A DNA stretch of 64,000 nucleotides, from NCBI GenBank assembly GCA_009781315.1, contig WQYI01000009.1:1-64000 (forward strand), given 5' to 3'. Positions 46,013 to 54,258 of the stretch are shown piece after piece. Source of the stretch: Candidatus Endomicrobium embiratermitis. GTDB taxonomy: Bacteria; Elusimicrobiota; Endomicrobiia; Endomicrobiales; Endomicrobiaceae. Under the pieces are notes generated by a model. That model made no database searches and was not told the DNA's origin. It saw only the letters and a list, made by a program, of their open reading frames with translations. Position 1 is the stretch's first letter, and every line of letters starts with the position of its first letter. Position numbers and translations under genes: made by a program.

Positions 46013-46098
46013 TTTTACTTTTCTCTCTTAATTTAGTCTGCTTTCAAAAACATCAACTCCCGACAAAAGCTTTCCTGCGTGACGCTGTTGCTGCAGCA

Positions 46099-46776
46099 TC
46101 ATTTCTTTTTAGCTTTTTTGTCGGCTTTTACTTCTTTTACGACGGGAATTTTCTTAAGCGTATTGCTGATAAGAAGCGTTCCGGTCTTAACCGCGGGGAC
46201 TGCTCCCTTTATAAGCATAAGATTTTTTTCTGCGTCAACATTTACAACGAGCAATTTTTGTATTGTAACATATTCACAGCCCAAATGTCCAGACATTCTC
46301 ATGCCTTTTAAAACTTTCTGAGGTCCCTGTCCGCCGCTTGAGCCTCTTGCCCGCATTCTGTCCGACTGGCCGTGAGTTCTGGGCTGCATTCCGAAATTGT
46401 GTCTTTTAATAACTCCGGAAAAACCTTTTCCTTTAGTAAGCGCGGAAACGTCGACATAATCGCCCGCTTTAAAAGCGTCGGCTTTTATTTCCTGGCCGAC
46501 GGAAAATGAAGCGGTGTCAGCGACTCTGAATTCTCTGAGAATTTTTTTCAGGGAAAGATTATTTTTCTTAAAAAACCCTATCTGAGGTTTTATAAGCTTT
46601 TTTTCTTCCGTATCGCCGAAACCTAGCTGAACCGCGTTATATCCGTCTTTTTCCGCAGTACGCACGCCCGTAATAACGCAAGGTCCGGCTTCAACGACGG
46701 TTACCGGTATAAGGTTGCCTTTATCGTCGAAGACCTGAGTCATTCCTATTTTTTTACCAATTATTGATTTTAACAT
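46099..46776 (-). CDS. rplC: 50S ribosomal protein L3
   Basis: The 225-aa protein has MLKSIIGKKIGMTQVFDDKG and SDRMRARGSSGGQGPQKVLK. A lysine-rich tail (ADKKAKKK) ends it. L3 is an early 50S assembly protein near the peptidyl transferase centre. Confidence 0.97.
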   Translation of the reverse strand: MLKSIIGKKIGMTQVFDDKGNLIPVTVVEAGPCVITGVRTAEKDGYNAVQLGFGDTEEKKLIKPQIGFFKKNNLSLKKILREFRVADTASFSVGQEIKADAFKAGDYVDVSALTKGKGFSGVIKRHNFGMQPRTHGQSDRMRARGSSGGQGPQKVLKGMRMSGHLGCEYVTIQKLLVVNVDAEKNLMLIKGAVPAVKTGTLLISNTLKKIPVVKEVKADKKAKKK

Positions 46777-46814
46777 ATTTTCTCTCTGTATTTCAAAGGA
46801 GCAAAGCTCCTTAT

Positions 46815-47156
46815 TTATTTGTCCATAAGCTGTTTCAATTCAACGTCAACGCCCGCGGGTAAGTCAAGCTTCATCAATTCGTCCATAGTTTTCTGGGACG
46901 TCTCGCGGATATCCACAAGCCTTTTATGAATTCTCATTTCAAACTGTTCTCTCGACTTTTTATCGGAATGAACGGATCTGTTGACCGTATATTTCTTAAT
47001 GTGCGTAGGCAAAAGCACAGGCCCCGTAACTAAAGCTCCCGTACGCCTTGCAGCCTCGACAATTTTAGCCAACGAATCGTCAAGCATCTTATGGTCGTAA
47101 GAACGAAGTTTAACTCTTAACCTTTGCGTCTGTGATACTGCTTTTTCATTTGACAT
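46815..47156 (-). CDS. rpsJ: 30S ribosomal protein S10
   Basis: The 113-aa protein has [20 protein letters not shown] and [20 protein letters not shown]. It has a structural role in the 30S head and acts in antitermination as NusE. It opens the S10 cluster after tuf. Confidence 0.97.
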   Translation of the reverse strand: MSNEKAVSQTQRLRVKLRSYDHKMLDDSLAKIVEAARRTGALVTGPVLLPTHIKKYTVNRSVHSDKKSREQFEMRIHKRLVDIRETSQKTMDELMKLDLPAGVDVELKQLMDK

Positions 47157-47277
47157 GTTTTCAATCCTGTTTGTTTTTTTACTTTTTGTACTGCTATCGT
47201 TAAATAAAGTTTGTGTCGCCAGACTAGTAACGTTTCCGTTACGACGACGCCCCGCCAGAGGCTAAACTTTGCTAACT

Positions 47278-47399
47278 GCAAAGTGAAAATTGAAAAGTGG
47301 AAAGTGGAAATATTGTGTTTTCACTTCGTGAAAATTCATTACCTGTTTCGGCAAAGCCGAAACTCAACATCTTCACTCTTCACTTTTAACTTTGTCTTT
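47278..47399. repeat. AAAGTGA-word intergenic element with inner palindromes (tuf/rpsJ gap)
   Basis: The plus-strand arm AAAGTGAAAATTGAAAAGTG precedes palindromes TTTTCACTTCGTGAAAA and GTTTCGGCAAAGCCGAAAC. The inverted arm then follows. The minus-strand edge TAAAAGACAAAGTT begins immediately after the tuf stop codon. Confidence 0.78.
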
Positions 47400-47401
47400 T
47401 A

Positions 47402-48601
47402 TTATTCAACTATTTCTGTTACTACTCCCGAACCTACCGTTCTTCCGCCTTCTCTTATCGCAAATCTCAACTGCTTCTCCATCGCCACAGGCATTATCAA
47501 TTCTATATCCATCGTTATATTATCTCCCGGCATCACCATCTCTACTCCCGAAGGCAAATTCGCTACTCCGGTTACGTCCGTCGTTCTGAAATAAAACTGT
47601 GGTCTATAACCATTGAAAAACGGCGTGTGTCTTCCGCCTTCTTCTTTTGTCAACACATACACCTGTCCCTTAAACTTCTTATGCGGCTTTATGCTTCCGG
47701 GCGCTGCTATTACCTGACCTCTTTCTACCTGATTCTTTTCTATTCCTCTCAGCAGCATCCCTATATTGTCTCCTGCCTGCGCGTCGTCAAGCAGTTTTCT
47801 GAACATTTCTATTCCAGTTACTACAGATTTCCTCGTTTCCTGTATCCCGATTATTTCTACGTTCTCACTTACTTTCACTTTTCCTTTCTCTACTCTTCCC
47901 GTTGCTACTGTTCCTCTTCCCGTTATCGAAAATACGTCTTCCACGCTCATCAAAAACGGTTTATCTACGTCTCTTGCAGGAAGCGGTATTGTTTCATCTA
48001 CCGCGTCCATTAATTTCATTATTGAATCTACACCTTCTTTGTCTCCCTGCAACGCTTTAAGCGCAGAGCCTCTTATTACTGGCGTTTTGTCTCCGGGAAA
48101 ATTATATTTCGTAAGAAGGTCTCTGACTTCCATTTCTACCAAATCCAACAAGTCTTTATCATCAACTGCGTCGCATTTATTCAAAAACACTACTATTGAA
48201 GGCACATTCACCTGTCTTGCAAGCAATATATGTTCTCTTGTCTGAGGCATCGGGCCGTCAAGCGCACTCACAACAAGTATCGCTCCGTCCATCTGCGCTG
48301 CTCCCGTTATCATGTTCTTTACATAGTCGGCATGTCCGGGGCAGTCTATATGCGCGTAATGTCTTTTTTCCGTTGAATATTCCACGTGCGATACTGCTAT
48401 CGTCACGATTTTCGTATCGTCTCTTCTTCCCTGGCTTTCAGATGCTTTCGCTACCTGATCGTACGATATGTACTGCGCCAACCCTTTATCGCCTAACACT
48501 TTTGTTATTGCCGCGGTCAACGTTGTTTTGCCGTGGTCCACGTGTCCTATTGTTCCTACGTTTACATGCGGTTTCGTTCTATCAAACTTTTCTTTTGACA
48601 T
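47402..48601 (-). CDS. tuf: Elongation factor Tu
   Basis: The 399-aa GTPase delivers aminoacyl-tRNA to the ribosome. G1 is [10 protein letters not shown] near residue 19, G3 [11 protein letters not shown] near 81, and G4 NKCD near 136. [20 protein letters not shown] opens domain 2. Only one copy is in the window. It is 39 bases downstream of fusA. Confidence 0.98.
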   Translation of the reverse strand: MSKEKFDRTKPHVNVGTIGHVDHGKTTLTAAITKVLGDKGLAQYISYDQVAKASESQGRRDDTKIVTIAVSHVEYSTEKRHYAHIDCPGHADYVKNMITGAAQMDGAILVVSALDGPMPQTREHILLARQVNVPSIVVFLNKCDAVDDKDLLDLVEMEVRDLLTKYNFPGDKTPVIRGSALKALQGDKEGVDSIMKLMDAVDETIPLPARDVDKPFLMSVEDVFSITGRGTVATGRVEKGKVKVSENVEIIGIQETRKSVVTGIEMFRKLLDDAQAGDNIGMLLRGIEKNQVERGQVIAAPGSIKPHKKFKGQVYVLTKEEGGRHTPFFNGYRPQFYFRTTDVTGVANLPSGVEMVMPGDNITMDIELIMPVAMEKQLRFAIREGGRTVGSGVVTEIVE

Positions 48602-48640
48602 AATATTCTCCTTTCAACCAACTACTTTTTATTTATCGTT

Positions 48641-50722
48641 TTATGCTTTCGCAGTTTTTTCCAATATTTTGTCGGATATCTGTTTTGGAACTTCTTCGTA
48701 ATGAGAAGGTTCCATGCTGTAATTTCCGCGACCCTGAGTCAGCGAACGCAAAGTAGTCGAATATCCGAACATTTCCGCAAGCGGAACATTGACTTTAATA
48801 TGCTGAACTTTATTTTTAGGATCCATACTCAATATTTTCCCGCGCCTTGAATTCAAGTCGCCGATAACGTCGCCCATATAATCTTCGGGAACGACAACTT
48901 CGGTTTTCATTATAGGTTCTAAAATTACGGGATTTGCTCTTTTGCAGGCGTCTTTAAAAGCCATTGAACCTGCTATTTTAAACGCCATTTCGGAAGAGTC
49001 AACTTCGTGAAATGATCCGTCAATAACGGTAACCTTTATGTCAACAACGGGATATCCGGCCAAAACTCCGGACGTCATAGCTTCTTTTATACCTTTATCG
49101 ATTGCAGGGATATATTCTCTCGGAATTACTCCGCCTACGATTTTATTTACAAATTCGTAGCCTTTACCGGGTTCCTGAGGCTCAACGGTAAGTATAACGT
49201 GCCCGTACTGGCCGCGTCCGCCGGTCTGTCTGATATATTTTGCTTCCGCTTCCTGTGATTTTTTAACTGTTTCACGATAGGCAACCTGAGGTCTTCCGAC
49301 ATTTGCCTGAACGTTAAATTCTCTTTTCATTCTGTCAACAAGAACTTCAAGATGAAGTTCGCCCATTCCGGCGATAATAGTTTGATTGGTTTCTTCGTTT
49401 GTTCTTACTCTGAAAGTCGGGTCTTCTTCGGCAAGTCTGTTAAGCGCGACTCCGAGCTTTTCTTCATCGGCTTTTGACTTAGGTTCTATAGCAACGTCGA
49501 TAACCGGATCCGGAAACGTCATGGATTCTAACGATATTGGATTTGCTTCATCGCAAAGAGTATCGCCGGTACTGGTATTTTTAAGCCCTACAGCGGCAGC
49601 AATATCTCCCGCGTGAACGATTTTAATTTCTTCTCTCTGATTTGAATGCATACGCACTATACGCGATATTCTTTCTCTATTGTTTTTCGCAGGATTATAA
49701 ACATAAGAACCGCTTTCTAGGGTTCCCGAATATACTCTGAAATACGTAAGCTTACCTATATAAGGATCTGCCTGAATTTTAAACGCCAATGCGCTAAAAG
49801 GAGCTTTGTCGTCAACAGGTCTTTCAGCGGGTTCTTCAGTGCCCGGAACAACGCCTTTAAACGCTTTTCTGTCGAGAGGCGAAGGAAGGTAGTCGCAAAC
49901 CGCGTCAAGCATCGGCTGTACGCCTTTATTTTTAAACGAAGTTCCGCAAAACACGGGAATCAGCTTAATCTGAAGCGTCGCATTTCTAATAGCATGCTTA
50001 ATCTGAGCCACGGTAGATTCTTTGCCTTCCATAAAATTATTCATAACATCATCGCTGTAATCCGCGATGAGTTCTATCATCTGTGTTCTCATTTCCTGGG
50101 CTTTAGCTTTGTATTCCTCAGGAATATCAACAACATCAAATTTTGCCCCGAGTTCTTCGCCATGCCAAATATACGCTTTCATTTGGACTATATCCACAAC
50201 GCCCTGAAAATCCGCTTCTACTCCGATCGGAATCTGCAAAGGAAGAGGTTTCGCGCCAAGTTTTTCTCTGACATCGTTTACAACCATAAAATAATCCGCG
50301 CCGACTTTGTCCATCTTGTTTGAATAAACTATCCTGGGAACATGATATTTATCAGCCTGTCTCCAAACAGTTTCAGACTGGGGCTCAACGCCGTTGCCTG
50401 AGTCAAACACAACGACTGCCCCGTCAAGAACTCTTAAAGAACGTTCTACTTCCGCCGTAAAATCAACGTGTCCCGGAGTGTCAATTATATTAAACTGCAT
50501 ATCCTGCCATTTAGCATATGTAGCTGCAGAGGATATTGTTATACCTCTTTCTTTTTCCTGTTCCATCGAGTCCATAGTTGCGGCGCCTTCGTGCACTTCG
50601 CCGATTTTATGAATTCTGCCCGTATAATAAAGAATTCTCTCTGTAGTAGTGGTTTTTCCCGCGTCTATATGAGCGGCAATTCCGAAATTTCTAATTTTTT
50701 GCAACGGAAATTCTCTGGCCAT
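48641..50722 (-). CDS. fusA: Elongation factor G
   Basis: The 693-aa translocase has G1 [19 protein letters not shown] near residue 17, G3 [16 protein letters not shown] near 80, and G4 NKMDKVGAD near 135. Length and the C-terminal domains ([29 protein letters not shown]) are typical of EF-G. It has its own promoter upstream rather than following rpsG directly. Confidence 0.98.
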   Translation of the reverse strand: MAREFPLQKIRNFGIAAHIDAGKTTTTERILYYTGRIHKIGEVHEGAATMDSMEQEKERGITISSAATYAKWQDMQFNIIDTPGHVDFTAEVERSLRVLDGAVVVFDSGNGVEPQSETVWRQADKYHVPRIVYSNKMDKVGADYFMVVNDVREKLGAKPLPLQIPIGVEADFQGVVDIVQMKAYIWHGEELGAKFDVVDIPEEYKAKAQEMRTQMIELIADYSDDVMNNFMEGKESTVAQIKHAIRNATLQIKLIPVFCGTSFKNKGVQPMLDAVCDYLPSPLDRKAFKGVVPGTEEPAERPVDDKAPFSALAFKIQADPYIGKLTYFRVYSGTLESGSYVYNPAKNNRERISRIVRMHSNQREEIKIVHAGDIAAAVGLKNTSTGDTLCDEANPISLESMTFPDPVIDVAIEPKSKADEEKLGVALNRLAEEDPTFRVRTNEETNQTIIAGMGELHLEVLVDRMKREFNVQANVGRPQVAYRETVKKSQEAEAKYIRQTGGRGQYGHVILTVEPQEPGKGYEFVNKIVGGVIPREYIPAIDKGIKEAMTSGVLAGYPVVDIKVTVIDGSFHEVDSSEMAFKIAGSMAFKDACKRANPVILEPIMKTEVVVPEDYMGDVIGDLNSRRGKILSMDPKNKVQHIKVNVPLAEMFGYSTTLRSLTQGRGNYSMEPSHYEEVPKQISDKILEKTAKA

Positions 50723-50784
50723 TTTTGTTCCCTTTTATTTTAATTTTGTTCTTAACGTTTTATAAGACTAAAAAAACACACAGC

Positions 50785-50811
50785 GTCGCAAGGTATATCA
50801 CAAATTGCGAC
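50785..50811 (-). promoter_or_regulatory. Leader hairpin of fusA with following T-run
   Basis: On the minus strand GTCGCAA and TTGCGAC form a 7-bp stem over a 13-nt loop. Eight bases later a run of seven T occurs. It lies between the promoter (50842-50871) and fusA, so it resembles an attenuator. It could instead be a leftover terminator of the acetyltransferase gene. Confidence 0.4.
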
Positions 50812-50841
50812 CCCGGCGTTTAAAAATTACAATGAGGTTAG

Positions 50842-50871
50842 TTTATAGCAAATATTTTATTTGTTTGTCAA
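50842..50871 (-). promoter_or_regulatory. Sigma70-type promoter of fusA-tuf
   Basis: TTGACA and TATAAA with an 18-base spacer lie just past the end of the acetyltransferase gene. The predicted leader to the fusA ATG is about 110 bases. This gives the fusA-tuf-S10 genes independent transcription. Confidence 0.75.
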
Positions 50872-50872
50872 C

Positions 50873-51418
50873 TCATTCTTTCTCAAGTCCATATACCGCG
50901 ATATCGCATAAATTGCCGTCACTGTCTTTATCTCCGTTTTTCTTAACGCTTTTAAACTCCATTCCGCTTTTTTGCATAACTTTGCCGCTTGCCAAATTGT
51001 CAACGTGATGCCAGCTCTCTATTTTCTTAACGTCTGTTTTAGAAAACAGATACTCGATTACCGCTTTCAATGCTTCCGTAGTTATGCCTTTGTTCCAATA
51101 CTTTTTGGCAATACAATACCCTATTTGAGCCTTCTGCGTATCTTTGTCAAAAGACACGATATCTATCGCTCCGATAAGTTCGCCTTTATCTTTGTAAACT
51201 ATGCCCCAACGGTAAGTATCATCTCTTTCATATTCTTTAAGCCACAAATCAATAACATATTTTGTAGTTTCAATATCTTTATGGGTTTTCCATCTCATAT
51301 ATTTCGTAACATCAGCGTCTGACGCCCAGCTTTCAAACATAACCTTGGCATCGTCAATGTTTATACGCCTGAGCAAAAGCCTTTCGGTATTTATGTTTTG
51401 AGTCCCGGCATTTTTCAC
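50873..51418 (-). CDS. GNAT family N-acetyltransferase (RimJ/RimL type)
   Basis: The 181-aa product is a GCN5-related acetyltransferase. NTERLLLRRINIDDAKVMFE is the typical start, and QIGYCIAKKYWNKGITTEAL is the acetyl-CoA motif A region. NLASGKVMQKSGMEF completes motif B. The substrate (protein N-terminus, amino acid or drug) cannot be told. It is an insert between rpsG and fusA relative to the classical str operon. Confidence 0.85.
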   Translation of the reverse strand: MKNAGTQNINTERLLLRRINIDDAKVMFESWASDADVTKYMRWKTHKDIETTKYVIDLWLKEYERDDTYRWGIVYKDKGELIGAIDIVSFDKDTQKAQIGYCIAKKYWNKGITTEALKAVIEYLFSKTDVKKIESWHHVDNLASGKVMQKSGMEFKSVKKNGDKDSDGNLCDIAVYGLEKE

Positions 51419-51460
51419 ATTTTCATTCCGTATTTTTTCATTATCGTCAAATCAAATATT

Positions 51461-52666
51461 TTATATTATCGAAACTAAAAACTTTAAATCAGGGGAGCAT
51501 ATTACAGTGTGCTGGCTTTTTTCTCCAGTATATGTTTTTGTCAAAACTTCTCTTCCCTGCTCTTTAAAAGTTTCTAACAACAAGTTTAAGGTTTCTTTTT
51601 CCCCTTCTCTTTCTGTATCGTCAATCAATATACAAAACCTGTCCGGCATGCCGGCCCTGGCAAAATCAAGCACTTGCGGACGCGAATATCTTTCCTGACA
51701 GGACGGACCGTCAACAAGAATAAAATCAAATTTTTGTCCATATAAATTCTCTAACCCTTCATAACTTAGGGCTTCAATACCGTTAATATTAGGCTTATAT
51801 AACTTATGTACGTTAATATTAAGCGAATAACCGTCAATTTCATTTATAAAAGATTTTATCCACTCTTTATTGTGTTCAACAGTCACGGCTTTAGCAATTT
51901 TATCAAACGCGCAATATTGATGTACAAGCTTTGAACTTTGTCCCAGCCCGAATTCCAAAACATTTCGCGGTTTCATATCGTTTAATATGCGGAATACCGA
52001 AAACAACCCCGCATTGTCCATTGCCAAACCGCTCAGCGTAAAATTTTGATATTTCAGCCATTTGCTCCCGGAAATCATAGACTGAAATTTTTGCGCGTTG
52101 GCCGAACCGCAAACCTGTCTGTCAATGTTTTGAATGATATCGGCAGACTTCTTGAAACCTTCGTCATATTTTAACGCAACATCTTCAACTTTTTTACAGG
52201 AACTTTCCGTAATGATTTTCAGCTGCGACACAATTTCGTTTATATTACGCATCGAATCTTTTAACTGCCACAGATCCCGGATTAAGCTTTGCAAATCTTC
52301 AATTTTTTTATAAGAGTTTTCCGCGGTATTTTTTACCGACACTAAAGTATCGCTTAAGTTCTGCAGCGATTTTTTAACTTCATCGTTTTGACGCGCAAAC
52401 GATTGGGCAAGCGAATCGTTATTTGATTTTAATTCTTCCGTTGTTTTATCTTGCGCAATAATTTGACTTTTTAAGACTTCGCCTATAAACACCAATTTAG
52501 TATTTAACGCAACAATTTGGTCCTGAGTTTGAGATAGCTGATCCGACAAAATCTTATGTTTGTTTTTAAATTTTATTTTTAAAAACAAGAAACTAAACAC
52601 TTTATAATTGCCGTCGTTTTTTACGCCGATCAATCCTTCAAGAAAACTTCTTGATTTTTTTTCCAT
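51461..52666 (-). CDS. Coiled-coil protein with class I methyltransferase-like C-terminal domain
   Basis: The 401-aa product has a coiled-coil N-terminal half (about residues 45-190, with repeated NLSDTLVSVKNTAENSYKKI-like heptads). A Rossmann-type domain follows: NVLEFGLGQSSKLV near residue 236 as SAM motif I, VEHNKEWIKSF as motif II, and FDFILVDGPSCQERYSRPQV near residue 310. I chose the ATG at 52666, preceded by GAAGG. It may be an O- or N-methyltransferase acting on surface sugars or proteins. No close characterised relative is known to me. Confidence 0.6.
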   Translation of the reverse strand: MEKKSRSFLEGLIGVKNDGNYKVFSFLFLKIKFKNKHKILSDQLSQTQDQIVALNTKLVFIGEVLKSQIIAQDKTTEELKSNNDSLAQSFARQNDEVKKSLQNLSDTLVSVKNTAENSYKKIEDLQSLIRDLWQLKDSMRNINEIVSQLKIITESSCKKVEDVALKYDEGFKKSADIIQNIDRQVCGSANAQKFQSMISGSKWLKYQNFTLSGLAMDNAGLFSVFRILNDMKPRNVLEFGLGQSSKLVHQYCAFDKIAKAVTVEHNKEWIKSFINEIDGYSLNINVHKLYKPNINGIEALSYEGLENLYGQKFDFILVDGPSCQERYSRPQVLDFARAGMPDRFCILIDDTEREGEKETLNLLLETFKEQGREVLTKTYTGEKSQHTVICSPDLKFLVSII

Positions 52667-52688
52667 TTTCCCTTCTTTTAAAAACACA

Positions 52689-52722
52689 AAACGCCAGCGC
52701 GATATTTTCGCAGCTGGCGTTT
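52689..52722 (-). terminator. Intrinsic terminator after the Zn-ribbon gene
   Basis: AAACGCCAGC and GCTGGCGTTT form a 10-bp stem, and an inner GCG/CGC can extend it. T-rich sequence follows on the minus strand. It separates the Zn-ribbon gene from the methyltransferase-like gene, so the latter likely has another promoter. Confidence 0.75.
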
Positions 52723-52757
52723 AAAATGTTAATAATTATATAAAAAGACATATAATT

Positions 52758-53012
52758 TCATTTTTGTTTCCAGCGTTTGAGCCCCGGAATAAATCTCGAG
52801 AACAGCCACGCTTTAAAACCCGACATCCCCATTTCTTTCATTTTATTTTTACAGAATTCCTGCATTTCTTTCGCAGTGCAGTCTCTTGTAAATTTACCGT
52901 TTTCATAACAGTAAGAACAATACATTTCGCTTTTTGAGCCGTCGGCGTTTGTGCCCGAGCCTTTAGGATCTTGTTTCAAAGGCATTCCGCAACTTTGACA
53001 AAATTTTTCCAT
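52758..53012 (-). CDS. Small putative zinc-ribbon protein
   Basis: The 84-aa product begins MEKFCQSCGMPLKQDPKGSG and has a second pair CSYCYENGKF, giving a four-Cys zinc ribbon of the type annotated as putative zinc ribbon domain. A short helix and a basic tail follow. I chose the ATG at 53012, with AAGGA eight bases upstream. The function is unknown. Confidence 0.78.
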   Translation of the reverse strand: MEKFCQSCGMPLKQDPKGSGTNADGSKSEMYCSYCYENGKFTRDCTAKEMQEFCKNKMKEMGMSGFKAWLFSRFIPGLKRWKQK

Positions 53013-53187
53013 TGTTTTTTCCTTATTAAAAGACTTAAACAACAGGTTTTGCGAAGTATTTGACTTATTGTGTCGTTAAAAAGCGAAGTATTTTTGTATT
53101 TTTGCTAAGTAAAACTGAGCGAAGTTTACGTGCAGTAATGTGTAAATGAGCGCAGGTTTTACAACGCAAAAACCAAAAAGACAAGCC

Positions 53188-53667
53188 TTACCATCTATAG
53201 TGGGCGAAGGCCTTGTTCGCTTCCGCCATCTTATGCGTATCTTCTCTTTTTTTCATAGCAGCGCCTTCTTTTTTGCTGCCGTCAATAAGCTCTTGAGCCA
53301 ACTTTTCACTCATCGGTTTTCCCGTCTTGCTTCTTGCTATTTCTATAAGCCAGTCTATTGCAAGAGTAGTTGAACGAACCGCGGGAACTTCCATAGGAAC
53401 CTGATACGTAGCTCCGCCTACTCTGCGGGGCCTTACCTCTAAAAGAGGTCTGATATTTTCTATTGCTCTGTTAAAAACAGATATCGGATCTTCGCCGGTT
53501 TTTTCTTTTATTATGTCAAAGGACTCATAAATTACCGCTTCTGCAGTGCTTTTTTTTCCTTCAAAATTTAATTTGTTGATAAATCTGGCTATCAGCACAG
53601 ATCCGAACTTCGAGTCGCCGTCGGGCAACCCTCTTTTTTCTTTTGGTTTCAACGCTTTGCGTGGCAT
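53188..53667 (-). CDS. rpsG: 30S ribosomal protein S7
   Basis: The 159-aa protein has MPRKALKPKEKRGLPDGDSK and VRPRRVGGATYQVPMEV near residue 77. It ends ANKAFAHYRW as in most bacteria. S7 nucleates the 30S head and contacts E-site tRNA. Confidence 0.97.
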   Translation of the reverse strand: MPRKALKPKEKRGLPDGDSKFGSVLIARFINKLNFEGKKSTAEAVIYESFDIIKEKTGEDPISVFNRAIENIRPLLEVRPRRVGGATYQVPMEVPAVRSTTLAIDWLIEIARSKTGKPMSEKLAQELIDGSKKEGAAMKKREDTHKMAEANKAFAHYRW

Positions 53668-53735
53668 ACATACCTCTTTATTTTATTTCTTATGACTTAA
53701 AATAAACTGCTTCTTAAAAATCCGTTGTTTTTAAT

Positions 53736-53822
53736 TTATTCAATTAACAATTTACAAATAACAATTAACAAATTTTATCAGACTTTGCCTCAATTGTAAA
53801 TTGTCAATTGTTAATTGTTATT
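53736..53822. repeat. AATTAAC-word intergenic element (rpsL/rpsG gap)
   Basis: The plus-strand arm CAATTAAC, AATTTAC, AAATAAC, AATTAAC is followed by a short middle, then an inverted arm AATTGTAAATTGTCAATTG. The rpsL stop codon (AAATAACAATT) lies inside the array. Confidence 0.8.
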
Positions 53823-54201
53823 TTGCGGCGGCTTTTGCTTTTTTAGCTCCGTACTTGCTTCTGCCCTGTTTTCTTCCGTCAACACCCGTAGTATCTAAAG
53901 TCCCTCTGATAATATGATAACGCACGCCCGGCAAATCTTTCACGCGTCCGCCTCTTATAAGAACAAGCGAATGCTCCTGAAGATTATGGCCTACTCCGGG
54001 AATATACGATGAAACTTCATATCCTGAAGTAAGTCTTACCCTTGCGACTTTCCTTAAAGCCGAATTCGGTTTTTTAGGAGTCGTAGTATAGACTCTTGTG
54101 CACACGCCTCTTCTCTGCGGACAATCTTTAAGCGCAGGAGCTTTTGTTTTTTTGATTAAGTCTTTTCTTCCGTCTGCAATCAACTGGTTAATCGTTGGCA
54201 T
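53818..54201 (-). CDS. rpsL: 30S ribosomal protein S12
   Basis: The 127-aa protein has [20 protein letters not shown], with wild-type lysine at the streptomycin-relevant site, and [17 protein letters not shown]. It acts in decoding. The stop codon is part of a repeat arm. Confidence 0.97.
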   Translation of the reverse strand: MPTINQLIADGRKDLIKKTKAPALKDCPQRRGVCTRVYTTTPKKPNSALRKVARVRLTSGYEVSSYIPGVGHNLQEHSLVLIRGGRVKDLPGVRYHIIRGTLDTTGVDGRKQGRSKYGAKKAKAAAK

Positions 54202-54258
54202 TTTTCTTTCCTTTTATTCTCCGCCGTGCAGCAGCAAAGCGGATTACTGATTTATAAC

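Noticed and set aside
53043-53187. GCGAAGTATTT direct repeats between rpsG and the Zn-ribbon gene
   Set aside because: Two to three short imperfect copies in AT-rich DNA, with no inverted partner or shared junction; not enough to call an element.
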